From Zoogloea sp041911615 (lineage in GTDB: Bacteria; Pseudomonadota; Gammaproteobacteria; Burkholderiales; Rhodocyclaceae): 20,204 nt of DNA. The notes below the pieces were generated by a model. That model saw nothing but the letters and a program-made list of their open reading frames with translations, was not told the origin of the DNA and searched no databases. Positions 1 through 7,545 of the stretch are shown here, piece after piece. The DNA is taken from the NCBI RefSeq assembly GCF_041911615.1, contig NZ_JAYROR010000061.1:1-20204 (forward strand), given 5' to 3'. The position numbers and the translations under genes were made by a program. Within the stretch, counting starts at the first letter, position 1. The number at the start of each line of letters is the position of its first letter.

Positions 1-1
1 G

Positions 2-904
2 CCGGCGGACGACGCGCTGCTCGGCCGACCGCGCGGTGCGCAGCCGGGTGGGGGCTTCCTCGGCGGGCGGGTGGCCGCGTCGGGCGTGTCGCCGGTCGGT
101 GCCGGTGGGCTGGCCGAAGTGGCACGGCGCCATGCCGAAGAGTTTGCGCCCCGGCAGTTCGAGACCCGCTGCGGCCTCAAGCTGCGCGGGGCGACGGCGA
201 TGGGCGCGCTGGGCGCCCGCATGGGCCTCGATTGGGAGCTGGGCGGCGAGGTGCTGCGCGCCCATCCCGGCGATCTGACGTCCGACCGGGTGCTGCTGAC
301 GCTGCAGGACGGCTCGGGTGTGCTGGTGCCGCTGCTGCCCGAATTCATCGGCGAGCTCAGTTTTGGCGACGACGGCCGGCTCGTCAGCCTGGCCTACGAG
401 GCGTCGGCCAACTCGCCGCTATTCGATCCCGACGACACCCGCCGGATGGCCCGGCGGACAGGGCGCGAGCTGATCGTCTCGGCGCTCGCCCGGGGCGTCT
501 TCCGGCCCGCGCCGGCGGTGCTCGACGCCCTGGTCGCCACGGCGATGGCGGGGCCTGCACCCGATCCGGTGCTGGCGCTGTTGCTGGCCTACGCCCTCGA
601 CGACGCCGGCCTGTCCGACCGGCTGGCCGAGCTGGTGGCGCGGATGCGAGGCGCCGGCGTTCCGCCGCTGTACGACGTGGCGGTGCTGGCGGGCCTCGCC
701 GGCGAGGCGTCGCAGGGGTGTCCGCCCGGGTTGCCACTGATGGCCCGCGGCTGGGTCGGGCTGGCGGCGCGGGGCGTGATCCTGCCTGCGCCGCTCGCTG
801 CACTGCCGCCGCTGTTGCGGCCGGCGCTGTGGACGCATTTCAGTCGCGAGGCCTGCGCGGTGCTCGCGGCGTGGTTGTCTCCCCCGGAGGTTCATCATGC
901 GTGA
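2..904 (+). CDS. Unrecognised protein, 3' part of a gene running in from the left edge
   Basis: The frame is open from the window edge to a TGA at 902-904, so the true start probably lies upstream; a GTG at 71 is the first possible start inside the window, but I see no convincing ribosome binding site there. The visible 300 residues are rich in Ala, Leu, Gly and Arg and look like a soluble, folded protein; I see no signal peptide, clear membrane segment or catalytic motif. The middle part (about nt 290-400) has a beta-rich look, with the stretch GVLVPLLPEFIG, followed by a helical Ala/Leu-rich C-terminal half. Its last 8 nt overlap the start of the alpha/beta hydrolase gene, so the two are probably translated together and may work together. 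I do not recognise the family and assign no function. The reading frame is supported by high third-position GC and by the tight overlap with the next gene. Confidence 0.65.
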   Translation, partial: PADDALLGRPRGAQPGGGFLGGRVAASGVSPVGAGGLAEVARRHAEEFAPRQFETRCGLKLRGATAMGALGARMGLDWELGGEVLRAHPGDLTSDRVLLTLQDGSGVLVPLLPEFIGELSFGDDGRLVSLAYEASANSPLFDPDDTRRMARRTGRELIVSALARGVFRPAPAVLDALVATAMAGPAPDPVLALLLAYALDDAGLSDRLAELVARMRGAGVPPLYDVAVLAGLAGEASQGCPPGLPLMARGWVGLAARGVILPAPLAALPPLLRPALWTHFSREACAVLAAWLSPPEVHHA

Positions 905-1820
905 TCTCGTGCTGGTTCATGGACGCGCCCAGCAGCGTCTCGATTCGATCAAACTCAAGGCGGACTGGATCAAGGCGTGGGAACGCGGCCTGGCCCGGAT
1001 CGGGCTGAAGCGCCCGCTCGCCGACGAGCAGATCCACTTGCCGTATTACGGCGACACCCTCGACCAGCTGGTCGCCGGCAAGTCGCCGGAGGAGGCGGCG
1101 AAGATCGTGGTGCGCGGGGTGCAGCCCGACGATTCGACCGCCCTGTCCCAGGACGAGAAGGCGTTCCTCGAAGCCGCCTTGATGGAGCACGTGGGGCGTT
1201 ACGCCGCCAACCCCGAACTCGCGGTGATGAAGGAGATGCCTCAGGGGATGTCGGTGGAGCGGGGCGTGCTCAACTGGGAATGGGTGCAGGGCATCCTCAC
1301 CGTGCTCGACCGCCATGTGCCGGGCGCCAGCGGGGCCAGCGTTGCGCTGGCGACCCGCGACGTCTATCAATATCTCACCCAGAAGCGCATTCGCGACGCC
1401 ATCGACGACGGCGTCGCCAGCGCGATGCCGGAGGGAAAGAAGACCGTGGTGGTCGCCCATTCCCTCGGCACCGTGGTGGCCTACAACGTGCTGCGCAATC
1501 TGGGCCAGACGCGGGGCTGGTCGGTGCCGCAGTTCGTCACGGTGGGCTCGCCGCTGGCGGTCACGGTCATCAAGCAGCGGCTCGCGCAGCTCGCGCCGGT
1601 GGTCTTTCCTCCATGCGTGAGCCATTGGTACAACGCCATGGATGGGCGCGACGTGGTGTCGCTGTATCCGCTGGACGCCACCAATTTCCGCCTCAAGCCG
1701 GCCATCGAGAACAAGACCAACGTGGATAACCACACCGAAAACCGCCACGGTATCGACGGCTATCTCGACGACCCGGACGTGGCCCGCCGCATTTACGACG
1801 CCGTGGTGCAGGCGGACTGA
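897..1820 (+). CDS. Alpha/beta hydrolase (lipase/esterase-like), 307 aa
   Basis: Predicted serine hydrolase of the alpha/beta fold. The N-terminus holds the usual first strand and oxyanion turn (LVLVHGR, residues 4-10). The nucleophile elbow is AHSLG with Ser189, preceded by a hydrophobic strand. Asp252 (DGRDVVSLYPLD) and His284 (ENRHGIDGYL) are well placed to complete the triad. Residues 20-175 form a long insert before the nucleophile, larger than in small esterases, and could be a lid or partner-binding domain. There is no signal peptide, so the protein is probably cytoplasmic. The ATG at 897 follows a CCGGAGG ribosome binding site and overlaps the upstream gene by 8 nt. Substrate cannot be told from sequence. 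The TAA-less end (TGA at 1818-1820) is only 10 nt from the stop of the convergent permease gene. Nothing links it to the CHC pathway further right. Confidence 0.85.
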   Translation: MRDLVLVHGRAQQRLDSIKLKADWIKAWERGLARIGLKRPLADEQIHLPYYGDTLDQLVAGKSPEEAAKIVVRGVQPDDSTALSQDEKAFLEAALMEHVGRYAANPELAVMKEMPQGMSVERGVLNWEWVQGILTVLDRHVPGASGASVALATRDVYQYLTQKRIRDAIDDGVASAMPEGKKTVVVAHSLGTVVAYNVLRNLGQTRGWSVPQFVTVGSPLAVTVIKQRLAQLAPVVFPPCVSHWYNAMDGRDVVSLYPLDATNFRLKPAIENKTNVDNHTENRHGIDGYLDDPDVARRIYDAVVQAD

Positions 1821-1830
1821 CCCCCGCCGC

Positions 1831-2607
1831 TCAGAGCAGGCTGCGCCCGGCCAGCGCGAGGCCCGAGGCGATGAGCATCAGGTTGAGCGCGCGCCGGAAG
1901 CCGTCGGCCGACAGCCGGCGGTCGATCAGCGCGCCGATGCGGTGGCCGAGGACGACCGCGGGGCCGAGCAGCACCGCGACGCCCAGCAGGCGCAGGTCGA
2001 TCAGGCCCGACAGCGCGCACAGCACGATCCGCCACAGGGTGGACGCGGAGATCAGCACCGCCTGGCTGGCCCGAAAGGCGTCGCGGTCGGGCAGGCGGGC
2101 CTGCAGATAGCTGGCGTACACGAAGCCTCCGCTGCCGAACAGGCCCCCCAGCACCCCGCCGACGCCACCCCACAGCCACGCGGCCCGGGCCGACGGCGAC
2201 CGGCGGGGCGCGCCGCGCAGGCTCCATGCGCCGTAAGCGGCGACGAATCCCCCCAGCAGCAGCGCCGAAACCCGCAGCGGCAGCACCGCGAGCAGCGCGA
2301 CGCCCAGCGCCTGCCCCAGCACCATGCCCGGGAGCAGACGGCCGATGGCGGCGAGGTCCACCCGCTGGCGGTTGGCGTAGCCGCGGCGCAGGGCGCTGGC
2401 TCCGTCGAGCAGGGCCAGCAGCGGAATCACCTGCGCCACGGGCATCGCCCAGGCCAGCGGCGTGGCGGCGATCAGCGCGGTGCCGAAGCCGAGCAGCGCG
2501 AAGATTGCGTAGGCCAGCGCGACGACGGCGAACACCGCCAGGAGCGTGCTCGGGCTGCTGCCCGAGAACAGATCGGCGAGCGACGGGGGAAGGGCGAGGG
2601 TGGGCAT
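1831..2607 (-). CDS. TauE/SafE-family membrane permease (sulfite/anion exporter-like), 258 aa
   Basis: Integral inner-membrane protein with roughly eight hydrophobic segments spread over its length, separated by short Arg-rich loops. The two-fold layout, with glycine-rich segments near residues 30-60 (FALLGFGTALIAATPLAW) and 145-170 (WGGVGGVLGGLFGSGG), is typical of the TauE/SafE (DUF81) family, members of which move sulfite, sulfoacetate or other small organic anions. The length matches the family. The start is the ATG read from 2607; the upstream sequence lacks a strong Shine-Dalgarno. It is divergent from the LysR gene at 2702 across 94 bp, the usual arrangement for a regulator controlling a neighbouring transporter. 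The substrate is unknown; a role in CHC uptake or export is possible but I see no evidence for it. Confidence 0.85.
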   Translation of the reverse strand: MPTLALPPSLADLFSGSSPSTLLAVFAVVALAYAIFALLGFGTALIAATPLAWAMPVAQVIPLLALLDGASALRRGYANRQRVDLAAIGRLLPGMVLGQALGVALLAVLPLRVSALLLGGFVAAYGAWSLRGAPRRSPSARAAWLWGGVGGVLGGLFGSGGFVYASYLQARLPDRDAFRASQAVLISASTLWRIVLCALSGLIDLRLLGVAVLLGPAVVLGHRIGALIDRRLSADGFRRALNLMLIASGLALAGRSLL

Positions 2608-2621
2608 GTTGGACGCGATGG

Positions 2622-2640
2622 ACTTGATCGGACGTCAAGT
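2622..2640. promoter_or_regulatory. 19-bp dyad, candidate LysR operator
   Basis: ACTTGA, 7 nt, TCAAGT: a perfect 6-bp inverted repeat in the 94-bp gap between the divergent TauE-type permease and LysR genes. Position and dyad size fit a LysR-family binding site (T-N11-A type). A TATAAC at 2657-2662 is a possible -10 for the LysR gene, but no good -35 lies at the right distance. Assignment is inference. Confidence 0.4.
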
Positions 2641-2701
2641 GTGGCGGCCCGTCTGCTATAACGCCAATATCGAATAAATCATTCATCCATTCATTGTTGG
2701 C

Positions 2702-3604
2702 ATGGTTAGTCTCAAGCAGATCCGCTACTTCCTGGCCGTGGCGGAGGCCGGTAATTTCTCCCAGGCGGCGGGCGGCTTGTTCATCGCCCAGCCGGCCCTG
2801 AGTCGCCAGATCGCCGCGCTGGAGGCGACGCTGGGTTACGCGCTGTTCGTCCGCGAAGCGCGTGGCGTGCGCCTGACTCCGGCCGGCGAGGTGTTCCGCG
2901 CCCGGGCGGCGGGCATCGAGGCGGCGCTGGCGGTGGCGGTCGAGGACGGGCGCGCCACCGAGCGGGGCGAGGCCGGCGTGCTGCGCCTGCTCCATTCCAG
3001 TTCGGTGCCGGTGGCCGGCCCCCTGCTGGCGGCGCTGGGTCGCTTCAGTCGCGAGGCGCCGGCGGCGCGGGTGGATCTGGACCGGGTGTCGTCGGAAGTG
3101 CAGGTGGCCGAGGTGGCGGCGGGGCGGGCCGACATGGGCCTGGCGCGTCTGCCCCTGCTGCATCGCGATCCGGCGGTGGAGCTGGTGACGCTGGCCGACG
3201 AGCGTCTGCTCGTGGCCTTGCCGCCGGGGCATCGGCTGGCGGGCCACGGCGGTATCGAGCTGGCAGCGCTGGCGGAGGAGGCCTTCGTGTCGGCGGTGCA
3301 CCGGGAGCGGGGCGGCCTGGCACGGCGCGTGACCGACCTGTGCCTGGCGCGGGGGTTCGTGCCGCGGATGGCGGCGGTGATCTCGCGCAAGACGTCGATG
3401 CTGACCCTCGTCGGCGCGGGTTTCGGTGTCGCGGTGATCCCGGCGGGCATGGCCGGGCTGGTGCCGGCGGAGGTCGTCCTGCGTCCGTTGTCCGACCTGG
3501 ATGCCAGCGCCGGCGCGGCGATCCTGCTGCCGCGCGATCCGTCTCCGCTGGCGCGGCGGATGCGCGAGGCGTGCCGTGCCGCCTGGGGCGCGCCCACCGG
3601 ATAG
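2702..3604 (+). CDS. LysR-family transcriptional regulator, 300 aa
   Basis: Typical full-length LysR regulator. The winged helix-turn-helix is at residues 1-60: LKQIRYFLAVAEAGNFS, then PALSRQIAALE in the recognition helix, followed by FVREARGVRLTPAGE. A linker helix is followed by a periplasmic-binding-protein-like effector domain (about 90-295). Conserved family features such as the glycine-rich VGAGFGVAVIPAG near the C-terminus are present. The ATG at 2702 is chosen because it puts the HTH at the usual distance from the N-terminus; no Shine-Dalgarno is visible, so translation may be weak. It is divergent from the TauE-type permease at 1831-2607, its most likely target, and convergent with the porin gene on its right. 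The effector is unknown. A role in controlling the CHC genes is unlikely given the MarR regulator inside that cluster. Confidence 0.9.
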   Translation: MVSLKQIRYFLAVAEAGNFSQAAGGLFIAQPALSRQIAALEATLGYALFVREARGVRLTPAGEVFRARAAGIEAALAVAVEDGRATERGEAGVLRLLHSSSVPVAGPLLAALGRFSREAPAARVDLDRVSSEVQVAEVAAGRADMGLARLPLLHRDPAVELVTLADERLLVALPPGHRLAGHGGIELAALAEEAFVSAVHRERGGLARRVTDLCLARGFVPRMAAVISRKTSMLTLVGAGFGVAVIPAGMAGLVPAEVVLRPLSDLDASAGAAILLPRDPSPLARRMREACRAAWGAPTG

Positions 3605-3615
3605 CACCACGGACG

Positions 3616-3647
3616 CCGGCCACCCTCCCCGTGGGGCGGGCGGCCGG
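3616..3647. terminator. GC-rich hairpin between convergent LysR and porin genes
   Basis: CCGGCC (3616-3621) can pair with GGCCGG (3642-3647); the loop itself holds CCCC-GT-GGGG at 3627-3636. It sits in the 63-bp gap between the two convergent stop codons, where a two-way terminator is expected. There is no T-tract on either side, so intrinsic termination would be weak. Confidence 0.35.
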
Positions 3648-3667
3648 AACATTGGCGAGGCGGCTCC

Positions 3668-5038
3668 TCAGCGGATCATGTCGGCGCTGAAGGCATACGA
3701 GAAGCCCACCGCGAAGGCGTTGGCCGAGCCGTTGCCGCCGAGGGTCTGGGCGGCGGCGTTGTCGCCGCGGCTGCTGGCGTGGTCGAACAGGGCGTAGAGC
3801 TTGGTGTTCTTGTAGAGCAGCCAGGTGGCGCCCAGGCCCAGGGTGTCGACCCGCGGCTTGTTGCCGCTGGCGATGTCGTAGCGCTTCACGTAGTAGGCGG
3901 CGGTCACGTCGATGGCGGGCGTCACCGCGTAGGTGGCGCCGATGCCTTTCACCGAGGCGTCGGCGGCGCTGTAGGCGACGTTGGTGTTGGTGGAATCCTT
4001 CAGGGTGACGGCCGGCAGGGCGGTGTGGCCCATCGCGGCGCGCACGCTGAGGGGGCCGAAGCGGTAGCCGACGCCCAGGTTGTGGAGGCGGTACTTCACG
4101 TCGCGGTTGGTGACCACGTCCATCGGATTCCATTCGGTGTACGAGCCGCCGATGCTGAAGTTGCCGTAGTCGTAGCTGGCGCCCACGGCGGCCTTCGAGC
4201 CCTGGGTGTCGCCGCCGGCCACCGCGCCGGGGCTGTAGCCGGCCACGATGCGGGCACCGGCCAGGTTGGGGCTGACGTACTTGATCATCGCGTTGTCGCG
4301 GGAATCCAGGTTGCCCGACACGCCGGCGCTGTACTTGCCGGCGACGGTGTTCACCAGCCCCTGGCCGTAGATGGCGTTGCCCAGGTTGTAGGCGCCATAC
4401 ACCGAGGACATGAAGAAGTTGGTGTAGTTGGAGGGCTCGACCTTCACCACCGCGTCCACCGCCACCGTCTGCTGGCGGCCGAGGTTGAGGGTGCCGTAGC
4501 GGCCGGCAAGGCCCACGTAGGCGGCGCGGTTGAACAGCACGCTGCCGCCGTTGGCGCCGTTGTAGCTCGAGGGCGCGATCTGGCCGCTCACCGGCAGCAT
4601 GTTGGCGCCGGACGAGGTGAGGAACTCGGTATCCACCTTGAACAGCGCGGTGAGCCCGTCGCCGAATTCCGTTGAGCCGGTGACGGCGAGGTTGGTGGGG
4701 GCCATGCCGCCGTTGAAGAACTTGGTGGTGCTGCCCTGGCTGGCGGCCGCCCCGGTGGCGACGTTGCCCTGGTGCCCGACGGCGGCGTCGAGGTTGCCGG
4801 AGATGTTGAGCTTGAAGCTGCCCGGGCCGCTGCTGGCCGGGGCTGGCGTGGTGGCCGGCGCGGCGGCGGCGGCCTTCTGTTCGGCCATCTGGCGCTGCAG
4901 GTTTTCGAGCTGGCGGGCGAGGGCTTCGATCTGCGCCTGCAGCTCCTTTTCGCCGGCCAGGGCGGGGCTGGCGGCGAAGGCGGCGGCGACGGAAAGCGCG
5001 AGCAAGCGCGCAGGATGGGCGTGACGGTGGCGTGACAT
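3668..5038 (-). CDS. Outer-membrane porin with N-terminal coiled coil, 456 aa
   Basis: Predicted trimeric general porin of the betaproteobacterial Gram-negative porin family. A signal peptide covers residues 1-28, with cleavage expected after SPALA. The mature protein begins with a short heptad-rich coiled coil (about 29-55, KELQAQIEALARQLENLQ) and an Ala/Pro-rich linker, then the barrel (about 75-450) with alternating strand patterns such as FKLNISGNLDAAVG and ASYDYGNFSIGGSYTEW. The start at 5038 is preceded by AGGAGACAACC, a good ribosome binding site. The last strand GFSYAF is followed by six further residues, SADMIR, so the protein does not end in the aromatic residue normal for barrel assembly. 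It is the last gene of the minus-strand unit, 77 nt after badK, which suggests that it lets cyclohexanecarboxylate or related acids cross the outer membrane. The substrate is inferred from position only. Confidence 0.88.
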   Translation of the reverse strand: MSRHRHAHPARLLALSVAAAFAASPALAGEKELQAQIEALARQLENLQRQMAEQKAAAAAPATTPAPASSGPGSFKLNISGNLDAAVGHQGNVATGAAASQGSTTKFFNGGMAPTNLAVTGSTEFGDGLTALFKVDTEFLTSSGANMLPVSGQIAPSSYNGANGGSVLFNRAAYVGLAGRYGTLNLGRQQTVAVDAVVKVEPSNYTNFFMSSVYGAYNLGNAIYGQGLVNTVAGKYSAGVSGNLDSRDNAMIKYVSPNLAGARIVAGYSPGAVAGGDTQGSKAAVGASYDYGNFSIGGSYTEWNPMDVVTNRDVKYRLHNLGVGYRFGPLSVRAAMGHTALPAVTLKDSTNTNVAYSAADASVKGIGATYAVTPAIDVTAAYYVKRYDIASGNKPRVDTLGLGATWLLYKNTKLYALFDHASSRGDNAAAQTLGGNGSANAFAVGFSYAFSADMIR

Positions 5039-5115
5039 GGTTGTCTCCTGTTTTTTGTGTGTGGTGTGCCCGCGGCAGGCGGCGGGCGGGGTGTGGGTCG
5101 GCCTGCCTGGTGGGT

Positions 5116-5889
5116 TCAGCGGTCCTCGAAGCGTGGCTTGCGCTTCTCGGCGAAGGCCGCCATGCCTTCCTTCTGGTCGTGCAGCGCGAAGCTCGCGTGC
5201 AGGGTCCGGCGCTCGAACAGCAGGCCTTCGCCGAGCGGGCTTTCGAAGGCGCGATTGACGGATTCCTTGAGCATCATCAGCACCGGCAGCGAATGCCCGG
5301 CGATCTCCCGGGCGGCGGCCAGGGCTTCGTCCAGCAGGCTGTCGGCCGGGACGACGTGGGACACGAGGCCGCAGCGCTCGGCCTCGGCGGCGTCCATCAT
5401 CCGGCCGCGTAGCACGAGATCCATCGCCTTGGCCTTGCCGACCGCCCGCGGCAGGCGCTGGGTGCCGCCGGCGCCGGGCAGCGTGCCGATCTTCACCTCG
5501 GGCAGGGCGAAGCGGGCGGTGTCGGCGGCGAAGACGATGTCGCACATCATCGCCACCTCGCAGCCGCCGCCGAGCGCCACGCCCGACACGGCGGCGATCA
5601 CCGGCTTGCGGAAGGTCTTGAGGCGTTCCCAGTTGCGGGTGATGAAGTTGCCCTTGTAGGCGTCCATGAAATCCATCTGGCGGATGGCGACGATGTCGGC
5701 GCCGGCCGCGAAGGCCTTGGCCGAGCCGGTGAGGACGACGCAGCGGATCGCCTCGTCGGCCTCGAAGGCGTCGAGCGCGGCGGCCAGGGCGTCCATCGCC
5801 GCGTCGTTGAGGGCGTTGTAGACCTCCGGTCGGTTGAAGCGGATCAGGCCGACGCGGTCGTGGGTTTCGATGAGGATGGGCGGGTTCAT
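5116..5889 (-). CDS. badK: Cyclohex-1-ene-1-carboxyl-CoA hydratase (crotonase family), 257 aa
   Basis: Enoyl-CoA hydratase of the crotonase fold. It is expected to hydrate cyclohex-1-ene-1-carboxyl-CoA to 2-hydroxycyclohexane-1-carboxyl-CoA. Oxyanion-hole segments are AAGAD (61-65) and ALGGGCE (105-111). Both hydratase glutamates are present: Glu111 (GGGCEVAM) and Glu131 (LPEVKIG), 20 residues apart as in rat mitochondrial hydratase. The C-terminus FAEKRKPRFEDR is the usual crotonase ending. The ATG at 5889 is preferred over an in-frame upstream GTG because it gives the normal family N-terminus and lies 10 nt after the aliA stop with GAGGGC before it. The hydratase chemistry is clear from sequence; the cyclic substrate is inferred from the flanking aliA, aliB, badH and badI. 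A general straight-chain hydratase serving the lower pathway is the alternative. Confidence 0.82.
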   Translation of the reverse strand: MNPPILIETHDRVGLIRFNRPEVYNALNDAAMDALAAALDAFEADEAIRCVVLTGSAKAFAAGADIVAIRQMDFMDAYKGNFITRNWERLKTFRKPVIAAVSGVALGGGCEVAMMCDIVFAADTARFALPEVKIGTLPGAGGTQRLPRAVGKAKAMDLVLRGRMMDAAEAERCGLVSHVVPADSLLDEALAAAREIAGHSLPVLMMLKESVNRAFESPLGEGLLFERRTLHASFALHDQKEGMAAFAEKRKPRFEDR

Positions 5890-5899
5890 GGGGCCGCCC

Positions 5900-7528
5900 T
5901 CACTCGACGTCACCGAACGACTTGGCGATGGCCCGCAGCTTGAACTTCTGCAGCTTGCCGCTGGGCGTGCGGGGCAGGTCTTCGACGATCTCGAGGCGCT
6001 CGGGCCAGTACTGCTTGGCCACCTGGCGGCCTTCCAGGTAGCCGACCATCTCCTGAAAGTCGAAGCGCGCGCCGGGCTTGAGGGACACGAAGGCGCACAC
6101 GCGCTCGCCCAGGCGCCGGTCGGGGTAGCCGACGATGGCCACCACGGCGATGGCCGGGTGCTGGTAGAGCAGGTTCTCGATTTCGACCACCGGGATGTTC
6201 TCGCCGCCGCGGATCACCACGTCCTTCGTGCGGCCGGTGATGCGGATGTAGCCCTCGGCGTCGATGGTGGCCACGTCGCCGGTGTCGAACCAGCCGTCGG
6301 CCGAGGTGGCGTTGAGCTGCGGGCGCTTGAGGTAGCCGCCGAAGAGCGAGGCGCCACGCACCAGCAGCGAGCCGCTTTCGCCGGCGGGCAGGCTGTGGCC
6401 GTTGGCGTCCACCACCTTGAGCTCCATGCCCGGCAGCGGGCGGCCGTCGGAGACGCCGGACTTGTCCATCGCCCGGGATGGTTCGGTGACGGTGACGGCG
6501 CCGTTCTCGGTCATGCCCCAGGCCGAGCACAGGCGCATCCCGAGGATGCTGGCGGCGCGCTCGATGAGCACCGGCGGAATCGGCGCGCCGGCGCAGCAGA
6601 ACTTGTTGAAGCCCGGCGTGGTGGGTTCGCCGGCTTCGACGGCGTTGCACAGGTCGGCGACGAAGGGCGTCGAGGCCATGCTGAACGTGACGCCCTCGGC
6701 GCAGGCGATCTGCAGCGCCCGGCGGGCTTCCCAGATGTCCTGCAGCACGGTGGTGGCGTTGAGGATCAGCGGCAGCATCGCCAGGTAGGCGTAGCCGGTG
6801 AGGTGGGCCATCGGCGAGGCGCCGAGCACCACGTCGTCGTGCCCGAGTTCCATCGCCGCGATGTAGGCGTGGAGGTTGGAGAACAGCGTGTTGGAGGTGT
6901 GCATCACGCCCTTCGGCTCGCCGGTGGTGCCAGAGGTGTACATCAGCAGCAGCACGTCGTCGGGGCCGAGGCCGGGGCCCGTGAGGGGCGGGGTGTCGTC
7001 GCGCAGCAGGGCGGATTCGAAGCTGCTTTCGCCTTCGCCGCCGAGCACCACCAGCTGGCGCAGATGGGGCAGGCCGTCCAGCATGCCGCGGGCCATGGCC
7101 TCGTAGTCGAAGCCGCGGAACACCTTGGGCACCACGAAGACCTTGCTCTCGCCAAAGTTGAGCATGAAGTTGAGTTCGTGCTGGCGGAAGATCGGCATCA
7201 CCGGGTTGGCCACCGCGCCGATGCGCACGCAGGCCAGCGACAGGGCGATGAACTCCCAGCAGTTGGGCAGCTGGAAGGTGACCACGTCGCTGCGCCCGAC
7301 GCCCAGGCTCACCAGCCCGCGGGCGATGCGGTCCACGCGGGCGTCGAGCTCGCGGTAGCTCAGGCGCACCGGCGTGTCCTCGCCGGCGGCGTAGCTCACC
7401 ACGGCGGTCTTGTCGGGGCATTGCTGCAGCGCGCGGCGCAGGGGCTGCTCGATGGTCTCGTCGCGCCAGAAGCCGGCGGCCTTCATGGGCGCCATGCGCG
7501 GGGCGAGCAGGATGGGATCGAATTTCAT
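5900..7528 (-). CDS. aliA: Cyclohexanecarboxylate-CoA ligase (AMP-forming), 542 aa
   Basis: Acyl-adenylating enzyme of the ANL superfamily, predicted to activate cyclohexanecarboxylate with ATP and CoA in the cytoplasm. All core motifs are visible: P-loop YTSGTTGEPKG (197-207), AWGMTENG (336-343), DGWFDTGD (411-418), hinge and A8 motif RTKDVVIRGGENI (433-445), and the adenylation lysine Lys525 in PRTPSGKLQK. The length fits the AliA/medium-chain acyl-CoA ligase group. The ATG at 7528 has GGAGAG upstream and follows the binding-protein gene by 17 nt; longer in-frame starts would add an Arg-rich tail without similarity to the family. It is followed by badK after 10 nt, so the genes are co-transcribed. 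Substrate preference is inferred from the cluster; aromatic or medium-chain fatty acids would be alternative substrates for this family. Confidence 0.85.
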   Translation of the reverse strand: MKFDPILLAPRMAPMKAAGFWRDETIEQPLRRALQQCPDKTAVVSYAAGEDTPVRLSYRELDARVDRIARGLVSLGVGRSDVVTFQLPNCWEFIALSLACVRIGAVANPVMPIFRQHELNFMLNFGESKVFVVPKVFRGFDYEAMARGMLDGLPHLRQLVVLGGEGESSFESALLRDDTPPLTGPGLGPDDVLLLMYTSGTTGEPKGVMHTSNTLFSNLHAYIAAMELGHDDVVLGASPMAHLTGYAYLAMLPLILNATTVLQDIWEARRALQIACAEGVTFSMASTPFVADLCNAVEAGEPTTPGFNKFCCAGAPIPPVLIERAASILGMRLCSAWGMTENGAVTVTEPSRAMDKSGVSDGRPLPGMELKVVDANGHSLPAGESGSLLVRGASLFGGYLKRPQLNATSADGWFDTGDVATIDAEGYIRITGRTKDVVIRGGENIPVVEIENLLYQHPAIAVVAIVGYPDRRLGERVCAFVSLKPGARFDFQEMVGYLEGRQVAKQYWPERLEIVEDLPRTPSGKLQKFKLRAIAKSFGDVE

Positions 7529-7545
7529 GGCATCTCTCCGGGTCG

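Noticed and set aside
2702..3604. The LysR protein as the regulator of the CHC genes
   Set aside because: It is divergent from the TauE-type permease with a dyad between them and convergent with the porin; a MarR regulator is located inside the pathway cluster.
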